Position numbers and translations under genes: made by a program. The notes under the pieces were generated by a model, which was not told the DNA's origin, did not search any database, and was given only the letters and a program-made list of their open reading frames with translations. A stretch of 64,000 bases of DNA from Nocardia vaccinii NBRC 15922 (lineage in GTDB: Bacteria; Actinomycetota; Actinomycetes; Mycobacteriales; Mycobacteriaceae): NCBI RefSeq assembly GCF_001613305.1, contig NZ_BDCC01000012.1:124001-188000 (forward strand), written 5' to 3'. The stretch's first letter is position 1, and each line of letters opens with the position of its first letter. Of this stretch, positions 8,221 to 16,511 are shown in pieces.

Positions 8221-9045
8221 TTAGTGGCCGTCGGCTGCCAGATCTGCGAGCAACGCGTCCACCCGGGCCTGGGCTCGCTCGGCGACGCCCGCGCCGGGCG
8301 CGGCGTGGACGCGCCCCTGTTCCACTGCTGTGAGCGCCGCCTCGGCTACCTCTCGAGGAGAGAGGATTCCGCCGCGGGCCGCGGCCAGGGTGCGCATCGA
8401 GGGGGCGGGGGCGTCGGCGGGCGGGGGTGTGATCGCACCGAGGGTGGCCGAGTTCCGGCCGAGCGGGGTGTCCACCAGCCCGGGGCACAGGACGGTCGCG
8501 CCCAGGTTCGGTGATGCCTGTTTCAGTTCCAAATCCAGGGTTTCGGTGAGACCGACGACCGCGTGCATCGTACCGGTGTAGGGGGTGCGATCCGGGAGCG
8601 GGGTCAGGCCGCCGGAGGAGGCGGTGTTGAGGATGTGGCCGGCGCCCCGGGCGATCAGCAGCGGCGCGAAAGCCTTGACGCCGTGGATGACTCCGAGCAT
8701 CTTGATGCCGATCATGCGCTGCCAGGTGCGCGCGTCCTGCTCCCACATCGGGGTCGCGGGGCAGACGACTCCGGCGTTGTTGCAGACCAGATCCACGCGG
8801 CCGTAGGCGGTCATGGTGGCCCGGGCGAGCGCCTGCACCGAGGGCTCGTCGCTCACGTCGGCGACCACGGCGGTGACCTCGGCTCCGGCGCCGCGCAGCG
8901 CGGCCGCGGCTTCGGTCAGGCCGTCCTGCCGGATGTCCGAGAGGATCAGGCGGACCTCGCGGGCGGCGAGCGCCTCGGCCAGGCCGTAGCCGATACCGCT
9001 GGCGCCGCCGGTGATGACGGCGACCTGGCCCGACCGTATCTGCAT
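8221..9045 (-). CDS. Short-chain dehydrogenase/reductase
   Basis: 274 residues, classical SDR: TGGASGIGYGLAEAL cofactor loop (residues 12-26), NNAG motif (about 88) and the active-site region TASSGG...Y, with Tyr in PYTGTMHAVVG rather than the common YxxxK. The Lys expected four residues after the Tyr reads as His, so catalysis may be altered or the frame of the motif shifted. The ATG at 9045 is chosen because GAGGAG stands five bases upstream. Two TGAGAAT half-sites lie in the promoter, so it may belong weakly to the TetR regulon. Substrate unknown. Confidence 0.8.
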   Translation of the reverse strand: MQIRSGQVAVITGGASGIGYGLAEALAAREVRLILSDIRQDGLTEAAAALRGAGAEVTAVVADVSDEPSVQALARATMTAYGRVDLVCNNAGVVCPATPMWEQDARTWQRMIGIKMLGVIHGVKAFAPLLIARGAGHILNTASSGGLTPLPDRTPYTGTMHAVVGLTETLDLELKQASPNLGATVLCPGLVDTPLGRNSATLGAITPPPADAPAPSMRTLAAARGGILSPREVAEAALTAVEQGRVHAAPGAGVAERAQARVDALLADLAADGH

Positions 9046-9106
9046 CACGGCTCCTCTTCATCGGAACCCTTGCGGTGCAACGGGCTCGAACGTGCATGGA
9101 AACTAC

Positions 9107-9134
9107 ATTCTCAATAAATGTACACACCATTCTC
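9107..9134. promoter_or_regulatory. Two ATTCTC half-sites 22 bp apart
   Basis: ATTCTC at 9107-9112 and 9129-9134 repeat one arm of the TetR palindrome on the same face of the helix, upstream of the SDR gene. The first has a degenerate left arm (9 of 12 consensus positions). Confidence 0.35.
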
Positions 9135-9180
9135 ACGCCTGTGAACAGCCGGCGCGCCGAATCGAAGGTATTGCTTTCGC

Positions 9181-9196
9181 TATATCTTACGATATA
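9181..9196. promoter_or_regulatory. Probable PadR operator
   Basis: TATATC-TTAC-GATATA is a 6-4-6 inverted repeat ending ten bases before the GTG of the PadR gene. This TATATCnnnnGATATA shape is typical of autoregulated PadR genes linked to siderophore-interacting proteins in actinobacteria. Confidence 0.65.
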
Positions 9197-9206
9197 ACTT
9201 GAGAGC

Positions 9207-9782
9207 GTGAGTCCACGACGACCTCCTATTCCAGGCGGCATCGGCCCGGGTCCGGGGCGGTTCTTCGGGCCCGGTGAGCTGCGGCTGGCATTGCTCGCGC
9301 TCATCGCCGAGCAGCCCGGCCACGGCTACGAACTGATGTCCCGGCTGGAGGATCGCTGCCGCGGCGCGTATCGCCCGAGCGCGGGCGCGGTCTACCCCAC
9401 CCTCCAGCAGTTGGAGGACGAGGGGCTGGCCACGCTCGAGATCGACAGCGGCAGAAAGGTTTTCCACATCACCGTCGCGGGCCGAACCGAGGTGGACGCA
9501 CACGGCGAGACCGTGGAACAGATCTGGGACCGCGCCACCGAACGCGGTGAGTGGGGCATGTTCCGCGATCCCGACGCCGCCGAGATCGTCGGCCCCGCAC
9601 TGCGTCTGTTCAAGACCGCGGTCTCGGTGATCGTGCACTCCCACGGCGACCCGGAGGTCGTCGACCGGGTCCGGGCGGTCCTGACCGAGGCCACCGGCGA
9701 GCTGCGGCAGCTGAAGACCGAGATCAAACACGCACACCGGGCTCATCATCAGCAGCGGCGTCGCGGCCGCCGCACCGAGTGA
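9207..9782 (+). CDS. PadR-family transcriptional regulator
   Basis: 191 residues from a GTG. After a Pro/Gly-rich head of about 20 residues comes the PadR winged helix (LRLALLALIAEQPGHGYELM, then GAVYPTLQQLEDEGLA, about residues 24-75), followed by an alpha-helical dimerisation tail rich in His and Arg at its end. It probably represses itself and the following siderophore-interacting protein gene, through the palindrome directly in front of it. The gap to the next gene is 28 bp, so the two are an operon. Confidence 0.88.
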   Translation: MSPRRPPIPGGIGPGPGRFFGPGELRLALLALIAEQPGHGYELMSRLEDRCRGAYRPSAGAVYPTLQQLEDEGLATLEIDSGRKVFHITVAGRTEVDAHGETVEQIWDRATERGEWGMFRDPDAAEIVGPALRLFKTAVSVIVHSHGDPEVVDRVRAVLTEATGELRQLKTEIKHAHRAHHQQRRRGRRTE

Positions 9783-9810
9783 TCGCATCTCCCGATACGA
9801 AGGTATTCCC

Positions 9811-10611
9811 ATGGCGCACAACGACACTCCCGCGCACACGACCATCGCCGAGGCGAATCCGCCGACCGACTCGCCCCGCGGCCTGCGGAACCGCCTGATG
9901 GACCGCTTCTTCCTGGAGGGCCAGGTCCTCGAGACCGAACAGATCGCCGCGCGCATGCGCCGCATCCGCATCGGCGGACCGGCCCTGCGCGGCCTGAATT
10001 GGTCTCCGGGACAGCAGATCCGGATCGCGACCGGCGATCCGAACGCCGAGGGCGTCATGGGTCGGATCGGCGATCTGCGCACCTATTCGGTCTGGCACTA
10101 CGATCCGGACGCCGCCGAGATCCACATCTGCGTCATGGATCATGGCGAGGGCCCCGGCGCCGTCTGGGGCCGCCAGGCGAAACCCGGTCTCGCCGTGCGC
10201 TTCCGCGGCCCCGAGGGCTCGTTCACCCTCCGCCCGGACGCTCCGTACCACCTGTTCGCCGGGGAGGAGACCGCCTCGGCGGCCTTCGGCCCGATGTTGC
10301 GCGCGGTCCCCGGCCACGTCCCGGTCTACGGCGCGGTCGAAACCGCCACCGAGACCGACCGCCTCCCCCTGCACCGGGCCGTGGCCCTGACCCGCCCGCT
10401 GCGCGGCACCGCCTCGGCCGCCCGGTCGCAGACACTGCTCGACGCGGTCCGCGCGATCGACCTCCCGGCCGAACCCGGTATCGCCTACCTCGCCGGAGAA
10501 GCCAGGACTATCCAGATGATCTCCGGATATCTTGTCCGGGAACGGCATTGGCCGCGACGGTCGGTCGTCACCAAACCGTTCTGGACACCCGGCAAGCGCG
10601 GCATGGACTGA
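9811..10611 (+). CDS. Siderophore-interacting protein (FAD-dependent ferric reductase)
   Basis: 266 residues of the SIP family: an N-terminal FAD-binding beta-barrel (SPGQQIRIATGD and the RTYSVWHYDP motif, about residues 65-100) and a C-terminal NAD(P)H-type domain (YLAGEARTIQMISGYLVRE). The very C-terminus, RRSVVTKPFWTPGKRGMD, is characteristic of the family. Such proteins reduce Fe(III)-siderophores in the cytoplasm. The gene forms a two-gene cassette with the PadR regulator; no siderophore biosynthesis or uptake gene is in the window. Confidence 0.85.
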   Translation: MAHNDTPAHTTIAEANPPTDSPRGLRNRLMDRFFLEGQVLETEQIAARMRRIRIGGPALRGLNWSPGQQIRIATGDPNAEGVMGRIGDLRTYSVWHYDPDAAEIHICVMDHGEGPGAVWGRQAKPGLAVRFRGPEGSFTLRPDAPYHLFAGEETASAAFGPMLRAVPGHVPVYGAVETATETDRLPLHRAVALTRPLRGTASAARSQTLLDAVRAIDLPAEPGIAYLAGEARTIQMISGYLVRERHWPRRSVVTKPFWTPGKRGMD

Positions 10612-10787
10612 CAGCGCGGCGCGCGTACAGACCGCCGTGCCGGGTCCGGCCGCGAACTCCGCCGACAGCGACCGCCGCCACTCAGCACAGCGCCCATTGG
10701 GCCGGAATCCGGTCGGCTGCAAACAGACCCAGGTCGATCAGGGGTGCCCTCACGTACCGCGAACTACCGGGCCGCCGACCGGCGAAC

Positions 10788-11555
10788 TCAGCGCTTGGCG
10801 GCGGTGAGCTTCGCGATATTGGCCTTGAAGTCCTCGCTCTGGAAGGTGAGATCCTCTGCGGTGAGCGCGAAATCGAGAGTCTGCAACACCGTGTGCTCGA
10901 GCTGCATGTTGAACAGGCGTTTGGTGCTCTCCACCGCCTGCTGGGGCAGTTCGAGAATGCGCTGCGCGCAGGCCAGGGCCTCGGCGACCGGATCGGCGAC
11001 GACGTGGTTGGCCAGACCCATCTCACGGGCCCGCTCGGCGGGGATGCGCGCACCGGTGATGGCGTACTCCTTGGCCAGCAGCATGCTGGTGTGCAGCGGC
11101 CAGGTGAGCGGGCCGCCGTCGGCGGCGACCAGGCCGACCTGCACATGCGGATCGGCCAGGTACGCGGTCTCGGCGATGTAGACCAGATCGCTCAAAGCGA
11201 CCAGGCTGCAACCCAATCCGACGGCAGGTCCGTTCACCGCGGCGATCACCGGAATCCGGCAGCGCGCCATCCCGAGCACGATGTCGCGGCCGTCGGCGAT
11301 GGACTTCGCGCGCAGGTCGCGGTCGTTGCTCAACTCGTCGAGATAGCTGAAATCCCCGCCCGCGGAGAACGCGCGCCCGGCGCCGGTCAGCACGGCGACT
11401 CGCGCGGTGGGATCCGCGCTGAGCCGCGGCCAGAGCCGGGCCAGCCCCGAGTGCAGCGAATCGTTGACCGCGTTGAGTGCGTCGGGACGGTTGAGGGTGA
11501 TGATCCGGACCGGCCCCTCGGCGCGGACGTCGATTTCGGCGGGCATGTCGTACAT
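10788..11555 (-). CDS. Crotonase-fold protein (enoyl-CoA hydratase/isomerase family)
   Basis: 255 residues from the ATG at 11555, one base after the stop of the upstream acyl-CoA dehydrogenase, so coupled to it. Crotonase features are LNRPDALNAVNDSLHSGL, GRAFSAGGDFSYL and NGPAVGLGCSLVALSDLVY. As in the protein at 2135-2917, the classical hydratase glutamates are replaced (Ser in GLGCSL; His in ADPHVQVG), so classical hydration is doubtful. It is the last gene of a four-gene operon (synthetase, partner dehydrogenase, full dehydrogenase, crotonase) starting at 14996. Confidence 0.82.
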   Translation of the reverse strand: MYDMPAEIDVRAEGPVRIITLNRPDALNAVNDSLHSGLARLWPRLSADPTARVAVLTGAGRAFSAGGDFSYLDELSNDRDLRAKSIADGRDIVLGMARCRIPVIAAVNGPAVGLGCSLVALSDLVYIAETAYLADPHVQVGLVAADGGPLTWPLHTSMLLAKEYAITGARIPAERAREMGLANHVVADPVAEALACAQRILELPQQAVESTKRLFNMQLEHTVLQTLDFALTAEDLTFQSEDFKANIAKLTAAKR

Positions 11556-11556
11556 G

Positions 11557-12645
11557 TCAAACTCCCAATCCCAGGATGCGTGCGGCGATGATGTTCTTCT
11601 GAATCTGCGAGGTGCCACCCATGACGCTCTGCGCCCGGCTGTACATGTACGAGCCGAGCAGTTCGGGATCGCGGCTGCCGCCCACACTCAGCGCGGCATG
11701 TCCGACCGACTGATCGACCCAGGTCATGAGCAGTTTGTCCAGCGATCCGTCCGGACCGTGGGTCACCCCGTCGAGCTGCTCGGAGAGCCTGCGGCGCACG
11801 TGCAACCGCAGCATCTCGGTCTGCACCGCGGCCCAGGCGAGTTCGGCGGGCGGCGGCCCGTCCACTCGGGAGGCCAACTGGCGCACCAGCTTTCCGTATC
11901 GCGCGGCGAATCCGAGGGTGGAGGGCTCGCGTTCGTGCCCGACCACGGTCATGGCGAGCTTCCAGCCGTCGCCGGGTTCGCCGACGATCTGATCGGCGGG
12001 CACCGTCGCGCCGTCGAAGCGCACCTGCCCGAACTCACGGGTGACACCGCTGATCATCTTCAGCGGCCGCTGTTCCACGCCCGCCTGATGCATCGACAGG
12101 ATGAACGCCGAAATCCCCTTGTGCCGAGGCACATCCGCATCGGTGCGGGCCAGCAGCAGACACCAGTCCGCGACATCGGAGTAGCTGGTCCAGATCTTGT
12201 GCCCGTGGATGACGTAGTGGTCGCCCTCGCGGGTGGCGGTGGTCGTCAGCGAGGCCAGATCCGAGCCCGCACCCGGTTCGCTGAAGCCCTGGCACCAGCG
12301 TTCGGTGCCGTTGATCATCCCGGGCAGGAAGCGCTGATGCAATTCCTTGCTGCCGTGCCGCCCCAGCCCCTGCACCAGATAGCCCAGGCTCGGGCGCGGC
12401 GGCGCTCCGGCGATCGCCAGTTCCTCGTCCAGGATGACGTCGAAGACCGGCGGCAGCTCCTGCCCGCCGAACTCCCGCGGCCAGGTCACGCCGAAGAATC
12501 CCGCCGCGTACAGGGCCTGATGCCATTCGCCCTGCCGCGCCCAGTACTCATCGCCCGAGGTCGGGAAGCGTCCGGCGGTCTCGGCCAGCCAGTCGCGCAG
12601 GCGCGACCGGAATTCGGCCTCTTCGGGTGAATCACGAAAGTCCAC
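11557..12645 (-). CDS. Acyl-CoA dehydrogenase, full length
   Basis: 362 residues with all acyl-CoA dehydrogenase domains: WPREFGGQELPP near residue 55, FSEPGAGSDLASLTTTATRE (about 120-140), IWTSYSDVADWCLLLAR and the C-terminal MGGTSQIQKNIIAARILG. The loop is GGT, so the catalytic residue is not the medium-chain Glu. The GTG start at 12645 has GGAGGAG about eight bases upstream and overlaps the upstream partner gene by 14 bp. Predicted to form a heterotetramer with that partner. Confidence 0.9.
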   Translation of the reverse strand: MDFRDSPEEAEFRSRLRDWLAETAGRFPTSGDEYWARQGEWHQALYAAGFFGVTWPREFGGQELPPVFDVILDEELAIAGAPPRPSLGYLVQGLGRHGSKELHQRFLPGMINGTERWCQGFSEPGAGSDLASLTTTATREGDHYVIHGHKIWTSYSDVADWCLLLARTDADVPRHKGISAFILSMHQAGVEQRPLKMISGVTREFGQVRFDGATVPADQIVGEPGDGWKLAMTVVGHEREPSTLGFAARYGKLVRQLASRVDGPPPAELAWAAVQTEMLRLHVRRRLSEQLDGVTHGPDGSLDKLLMTWVDQSVGHAALSVGGSRDPELLGSYMYSRAQSVMGGTSQIQKNIIAARILGLGV

Positions 12646-13537
12646 AGTCGATCTCCTCCAGACGCACAGGGAACAGTTCTGTCGAGTTCAGCGCGCGCCG
12701 CAGATAGACGTGCGCCAGGCATTCCCAGGTGTTGCCGATACCGCCGTGCACCTGGATGGCCGTCTCGCACACCGTCAACGCGGACCGCGCGCAGTACAGC
12801 TTGGCGATCTGCCCGGCCCGGATGGCCTCGCCGGGAGTGAGTTCGTCCACCGCCCACGCCGCATGTCGCAGCACGCTGATCGACCCCTCGATCAGCGCCT
12901 GACTCTCCGCGAGCAGATGCGCGACGGCCTGATAGGAGCCGATCGTATTGCCGTACTGCTCACGCACTTTCGCGTAGTCGACCGCGAGAGCCTGTGCGCC
13001 ACGGGCACATCCGACCAGGTCGGAACTGGTCGCGGTGAGCGCCAGCGCCTGCCAGCGGCCGAGCTGGTCGGCGCCGAGTTCGCCCAGCGGTTCGGGGACA
13101 CCATCGATCAGCGCGTCATGTCTGGTCAGGTCCGCGCCGGGTGAATCCTCGCCGACGCCCGCGGCCAGCAGCCGGGATCCCGCCACGATCAGCACCCGGT
13201 CGGCAGCGCGGGCATCGATGGCCCGATCGTCGACGGCCACGGTCCAGCGGGTATCGGCCTGGCCGGACTGTCCGCGCAGGTCATCGGCCAGGACCGGGCC
13301 GAGGAACGGCACGTCCACCAGTCCGCGCGCGAACTCCTCGGCGACGATCGCGACCTCGACACCGGTGGCCCCGTCCGAGCGCAACGCTCGCCAACCGGTC
13401 TGCGCGACCGTCGACTCCAGCCTGTGCACCCGGGCCTGGTCGTCCAGCCCCAGCACCGAGCCCGGTCCCAGGTCGTCGGCCAGTTTCGCGGCGGCGTCAC
13501 GCAGCTGCCGCTGTTCACTCGTGTATCTGACGTCCAT
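12632..13537 (-). CDS. Acyl-CoA dehydrogenase-like partner subunit
   Basis: 301 residues from the ATG at 13537, which has AAGGAG four bases upstream; the longer frame to 13732 runs inside the synthetase gene. It has the helical C-domain (REQYGNTIGSYQAVAHLLAE, then CETAIQVHGGIGNTWECLAH) but no GGTxEIQ loop, and a shortened beta domain. This is the third short or divergent dehydrogenase chain in the window next to a full chain. It overlaps the synthetase gene by 23 bp and the next gene by 14 bp, so the operon is tightly coupled. Confidence 0.83.
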   Translation of the reverse strand: MDVRYTSEQRQLRDAAAKLADDLGPGSVLGLDDQARVHRLESTVAQTGWRALRSDGATGVEVAIVAEEFARGLVDVPFLGPVLADDLRGQSGQADTRWTVAVDDRAIDARAADRVLIVAGSRLLAAGVGEDSPGADLTRHDALIDGVPEPLGELGADQLGRWQALALTATSSDLVGCARGAQALAVDYAKVREQYGNTIGSYQAVAHLLAESQALIEGSISVLRHAAWAVDELTPGEAIRAGQIAKLYCARSALTVCETAIQVHGGIGNTWECLAHVYLRRALNSTELFPVRLEEIDCGLS

Positions 13538-14996
13538 ACTGCTCCTTGAGAATTCGGCGCAACACCTTGCCCGACGGCAGGCGGGGGATCTCGGATACGA
13601 AGACCACGCGGCGCAGCCGCTTGTACCCGGCCAGACGGTCCGCGACCAGCGCGGCCAGTTCGTCGGCGGTGACTTCGGCGGCGCGGGTGACCGCGGCGAC
13701 GATCGCCTCGCCGTCGCCCGGGTCGGCCACACCGAACACCGCGCAGTCGGCCACGGCCGGATGCGCGTGCAGTACGGCCTCGATCTCGGCCGGTGCGACC
13801 TGGAAGCCGCGCACCTTGATCATCTCCTTGGACCGGTCGGTGAGCCGGATCCAGCCTTCAGCGTCGATACTGCCGACGTCGCCGGTGCGGTACCAGCCCT
13901 CGTCGAACGCGCTCGCGGTCGCCTCGCCGGGGAGATATCCGGCCATGAGCGAGGGGGCGCGAGCCTGTAGTTCGCCGATCTCCCCCGGGCCCAGCGGTTC
14001 CCGGGTCTCCAGCGAGATCACGCGCATCCGCACGCCCGGCGCGGCCTTGCCCACACTGTCCAGCCGCGCACCGCCGATCGGGCTGCACGCGATGACCGGC
14101 AACTCGCTGGCGCCGTAGGCGGGCAGCCAGGGCACACCCGTTCGGGCGGTGACGGTTTCGGCGACACCGGGTGCGACCGGCGTCGCACCCCACATGATGT
14201 AGCGCAGCGAGGACAGATCGTAGGACTCGAGTCCGGGATGGGCGGCCAGCGCCAGAGCGATGGGGGCCACGGCCATTTCGACGGTGATCCGGTCCTCGGC
14301 GATGCAGCTCAGCATGCGTTCGAGGTCGAAGCGCCGGTGCAGCCGCATCCAGGCGCCGGCCTGCAGGACGGTGACGATGTTCAGCAGGCCCAGGATGTGC
14401 GAGGGCGGGGTGAGGATCTGCAGGCGGTCATAGGAATTCAGCTCGAGCACGCTGATCCAGTGCTGTACCGCCGCGGCCATCGAGGCGTGCGTATGTCGCA
14501 CTGCCTTGGGCAGACCCGTTGTGCCGGAACTGAACACGAGTACCGCATCGGACTGCGGATCGGGCCGGGTGGCCGGATGCGGACGCGGGGTGATCGGCTC
14601 GTCCAGATGCCGCATCGGCAGCGCCTGCGCGAGCAACGGCGAATCGCCCACGCCGAGAACGGGTTCGGTCAGTGCCAGTGCGTGGTCGATCTCGGTCCGC
14701 TTCCAGGCCGGACTGATCAGCACCACCGTCGCGCCCAGCTGCCACAACCCCAATACCGCCATCACGAATTCCGGCCGGTTGGAGGACATCAGCGCGACGC
14801 GGTCACCCGGCCGCACGCCACGTTCGGCCAGTTCGGCCGCCAGGCCCGCGGCGAGACGGTCCAGTTCCTGCCGGGTGTACTCGCGTCCCTCGAAGACCAG
14901 CGCGACCGGATCGGCGCGGAGCGGCCCGATAGCGCCCGGCGCGCTCACGGCGACTCCCGAGTGGTGCACGACACCATCGCGACCGTCCAATCTCAT
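13515..14996 (-). CDS. AMP-forming acyl-CoA synthetase (FadD-like)
   Basis: 493 residues of the ANL superfamily. It activates a carboxylic acid to its CoA thioester with ATP through an acyl-adenylate. Motifs in order: VFSSGTTGLPKAVRHTH (P-loop, about 150-165), YGASE (about 297), GWYRTGDVGSI (about 365), a hinge DRSKEMIKVRGFQV and the C-terminal lysine in LPSGKVLRR. First gene of the operon running to 10788, so it probably supplies the substrate for the two dehydrogenase chains. The ATG at 14996 has no good ribosome site; GTG codons within the next 15 codons are alternatives. The operator at 15001-15015 is directly upstream. Confidence 0.88.
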   Translation of the reverse strand: MRLDGRDGVVHHSGVAVSAPGAIGPLRADPVALVFEGREYTRQELDRLAAGLAAELAERGVRPGDRVALMSSNRPEFVMAVLGLWQLGATVVLISPAWKRTEIDHALALTEPVLGVGDSPLLAQALPMRHLDEPITPRPHPATRPDPQSDAVLVFSSGTTGLPKAVRHTHASMAAAVQHWISVLELNSYDRLQILTPPSHILGLLNIVTVLQAGAWMRLHRRFDLERMLSCIAEDRITVEMAVAPIALALAAHPGLESYDLSSLRYIMWGATPVAPGVAETVTARTGVPWLPAYGASELPVIACSPIGGARLDSVGKAAPGVRMRVISLETREPLGPGEIGELQARAPSLMAGYLPGEATASAFDEGWYRTGDVGSIDAEGWIRLTDRSKEMIKVRGFQVAPAEIEAVLHAHPAVADCAVFGVADPGDGEAIVAAVTRAAEVTADELAALVADRLAGYKRLRRVVFVSEIPRLPSGKVLRRILKEQYGRQIHE

Positions 14997-15023
14997 TGAT
15001 GAGAATCTAATTCTCTCTATACT
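14996..15023 (+). promoter_or_regulatory. Promoter for the ferredoxin-type reductase gene
   Basis: TTGATG (14996-15001) and TATACT (15018-15023) are separated by 16 bases, a good sigma-A-type pair. The TetR-type palindrome fills the spacer, the usual place for a repressor site. Confidence 0.6.
15001..15015. promoter_or_regulatory. Palindromic operator, probable TetR site 3
   Basis: GAGAATCTAATTCTC lies between the divergent synthetase and ferredoxin-type reductase genes. It differs from site 2 only in the 3-base spacer. It is in the spacer of the rightward promoter and would block both genes. Confidence 0.75.
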
Positions 15024-15052
15024 AGAATCTTAATACCAGAGGAGGGTAGTTC

Positions 15053-16102
15053 ATGGCGAGACCACCGATGTTCCAGCGCGCGACCGTCACCAGGATCAGC
15101 AAGGAGAGCGCGGACGCACGCACCTTCGTGCTGGCCCCGCACGAGGGGCCGATCACGTACCGTGCCGGGCAGTTCTGCACATTCCGGGTGAATGTCGACG
15201 GCCGGGCCCTGTTCCGCTCGTACTCGATGTCCAGTGCGCCCGAAACGGATGGCGAACTGATGACCACCGTCAAGCGGGTGCCCGGCGGCGCGGTCTCGAA
15301 CTGGCTGCACGACAACGTCGTCGAGGGCGACGAACTGGAGATGTCCCAGGCCGCGGGCCGATTCTGCCTGCGCGAAACACCGGCGCCCCTGCTCGGATTC
15401 ACCGGCGGCAGCGGGATCACCCCGGTCCTGTCGCTCACCAAGAGCGCCCTGGCCACCACCGACCGGCGGGTGCGACTGCTGTGCGCGGACCGGGATCGCG
15501 CGTCGGTGATCTTCGACACCGCGCTGGCCGACCTGGCGGCGCGGTATCCCGGACGACTCAGCGTGATCCGGCACCTGGACTCCGACAGCGGATTCCTCAC
15601 CCCCGAGGCGATCGCCGAGTTCGTCGGGTCCGACGGGGACGCCGACAGCTACGTCTGCGGGCCCGAACCGTTCATGGAGATGATCGAGAAGGCCCTGCCC
15701 GGACCGGGCCTGATCTTCAGTGAGCGATTCGGCGCTCCGGCGCCGGTGCTGCCCGAAGCCGGCCCCCTCGACACCGCGACATCGACGACCGCGGCTCCGG
15801 TCGCTCCCGCCGGGGCGGCAGCCACGGGCGAAGGCACCGTCACGATCATCCTGAACCGCAAGAAGAAGACCGTCCCCCGCAACGAGGGCGAAACCCTGCT
15901 CGAGAGCGCCCGCCGAGCGGGTCTGACCCCGCCCTTCTCCTGCGAGGCGGGCAACTGCGCCACCTGCATGGCCAAGGTCACCGCGGGACATGCGACGCTG
16001 CGCCAGAACAACGCCCTCACCGACGACGAACTCGCGGAAGGCTACGTACTGACCTGCCAGGCCGTCCCCGACACCGATTCCATCACCGTCGACTACGAGT
16101 GA
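15053..16102 (+). CDS. Ferredoxin-NAD(P)H reductase with C-terminal 2Fe-2S domain (KshB/HmpA-like)
   Basis: 349 residues. An FAD-binding barrel carries RSYSMSSAPE (about residues 55-65), an NAD-binding domain carries GFTGGSGITPVLSL (about 118-131) and CGPEPFMEM, and after an Ala/Pro linker a plant-type ferredoxin domain carries CEAGNCATC and a fourth Cys near the end. It moves electrons from NAD(P)H through FAD and 2Fe-2S to an oxygenase. The best-known relatives are the reductases of 3-ketosteroid 9-alpha-hydroxylase and phenylacetyl-CoA-type oxygenases. No oxygenase gene is in the window. GAGGAGGG precedes the ATG. Confidence 0.85.
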   Translation: MARPPMFQRATVTRISKESADARTFVLAPHEGPITYRAGQFCTFRVNVDGRALFRSYSMSSAPETDGELMTTVKRVPGGAVSNWLHDNVVEGDELEMSQAAGRFCLRETPAPLLGFTGGSGITPVLSLTKSALATTDRRVRLLCADRDRASVIFDTALADLAARYPGRLSVIRHLDSDSGFLTPEAIAEFVGSDGDADSYVCGPEPFMEMIEKALPGPGLIFSERFGAPAPVLPEAGPLDTATSTTAAPVAPAGAAATGEGTVTIILNRKKKTVPRNEGETLLESARRAGLTPPFSCEAGNCATCMAKVTAGHATLRQNNALTDDELAEGYVLTCQAVPDTDSITVDYE

Positions 16103-16126
16103 GACCCGAGAACGCCCTCCCGCCCC

Positions 16127-16167
16127 GGCCCCGCGAAGCGGATCCCAGCCGATCCGCCCGCGGGGCC
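16127..16167. terminator. Nested hairpin after the reductase gene
   Basis: GGCCCCGCG pairs with CGCGGGGCC and, inside it, GCGGATC pairs with GATCCGC around a 6-nt loop. Flanking GTGAGAC (16099-16105) and GTCTCAC (16183-16189) could extend the structure. It lies just past the stop codon at 16102. Confidence 0.7.
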
Positions 16168-16189
16168 TCGCGCGTACCGGGAGTCTCAC

Positions 16190-16511
16190 CCGTCGCGCCG
16201 CCGGATTGCTCCATTTTCCGCGCCACGCCACGCAGTTGCCGAATCACGGTGCGGCGACGCATGACTCGGCCGCTCGCCCGGGCTGCTCGAACGTCCGTGG
16301 CGCAACGCCTCTCGATGCATGCGCAGCGGACTCCAACTCCCGCGTCCGGACCCTCGTCGCACGGCATCTCTGTCGACGATCGGCCTCGTCCGGGTTCGGC
16401 AGTTGCCGATACCCGGCGATGCGGATCGGCTTCCGCCCGCACACGAAGCATCTCGCGAATGCGGTGCCGAGATGTTCCCGGCTCCGGTATCCCGCTGCAC
16501 GAGAGTGTCTT
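16190..16511. other. Intergenic stretch without a recognisable gene
   Basis: About 320 bases remain between the hairpin and the convergent CoA-transferase stop. Open frames here have poor codon pattern and no relatives I recognise. A few short GCAGTTGCCGA-like repeats occur. Nothing else is seen. Confidence 0.5.
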
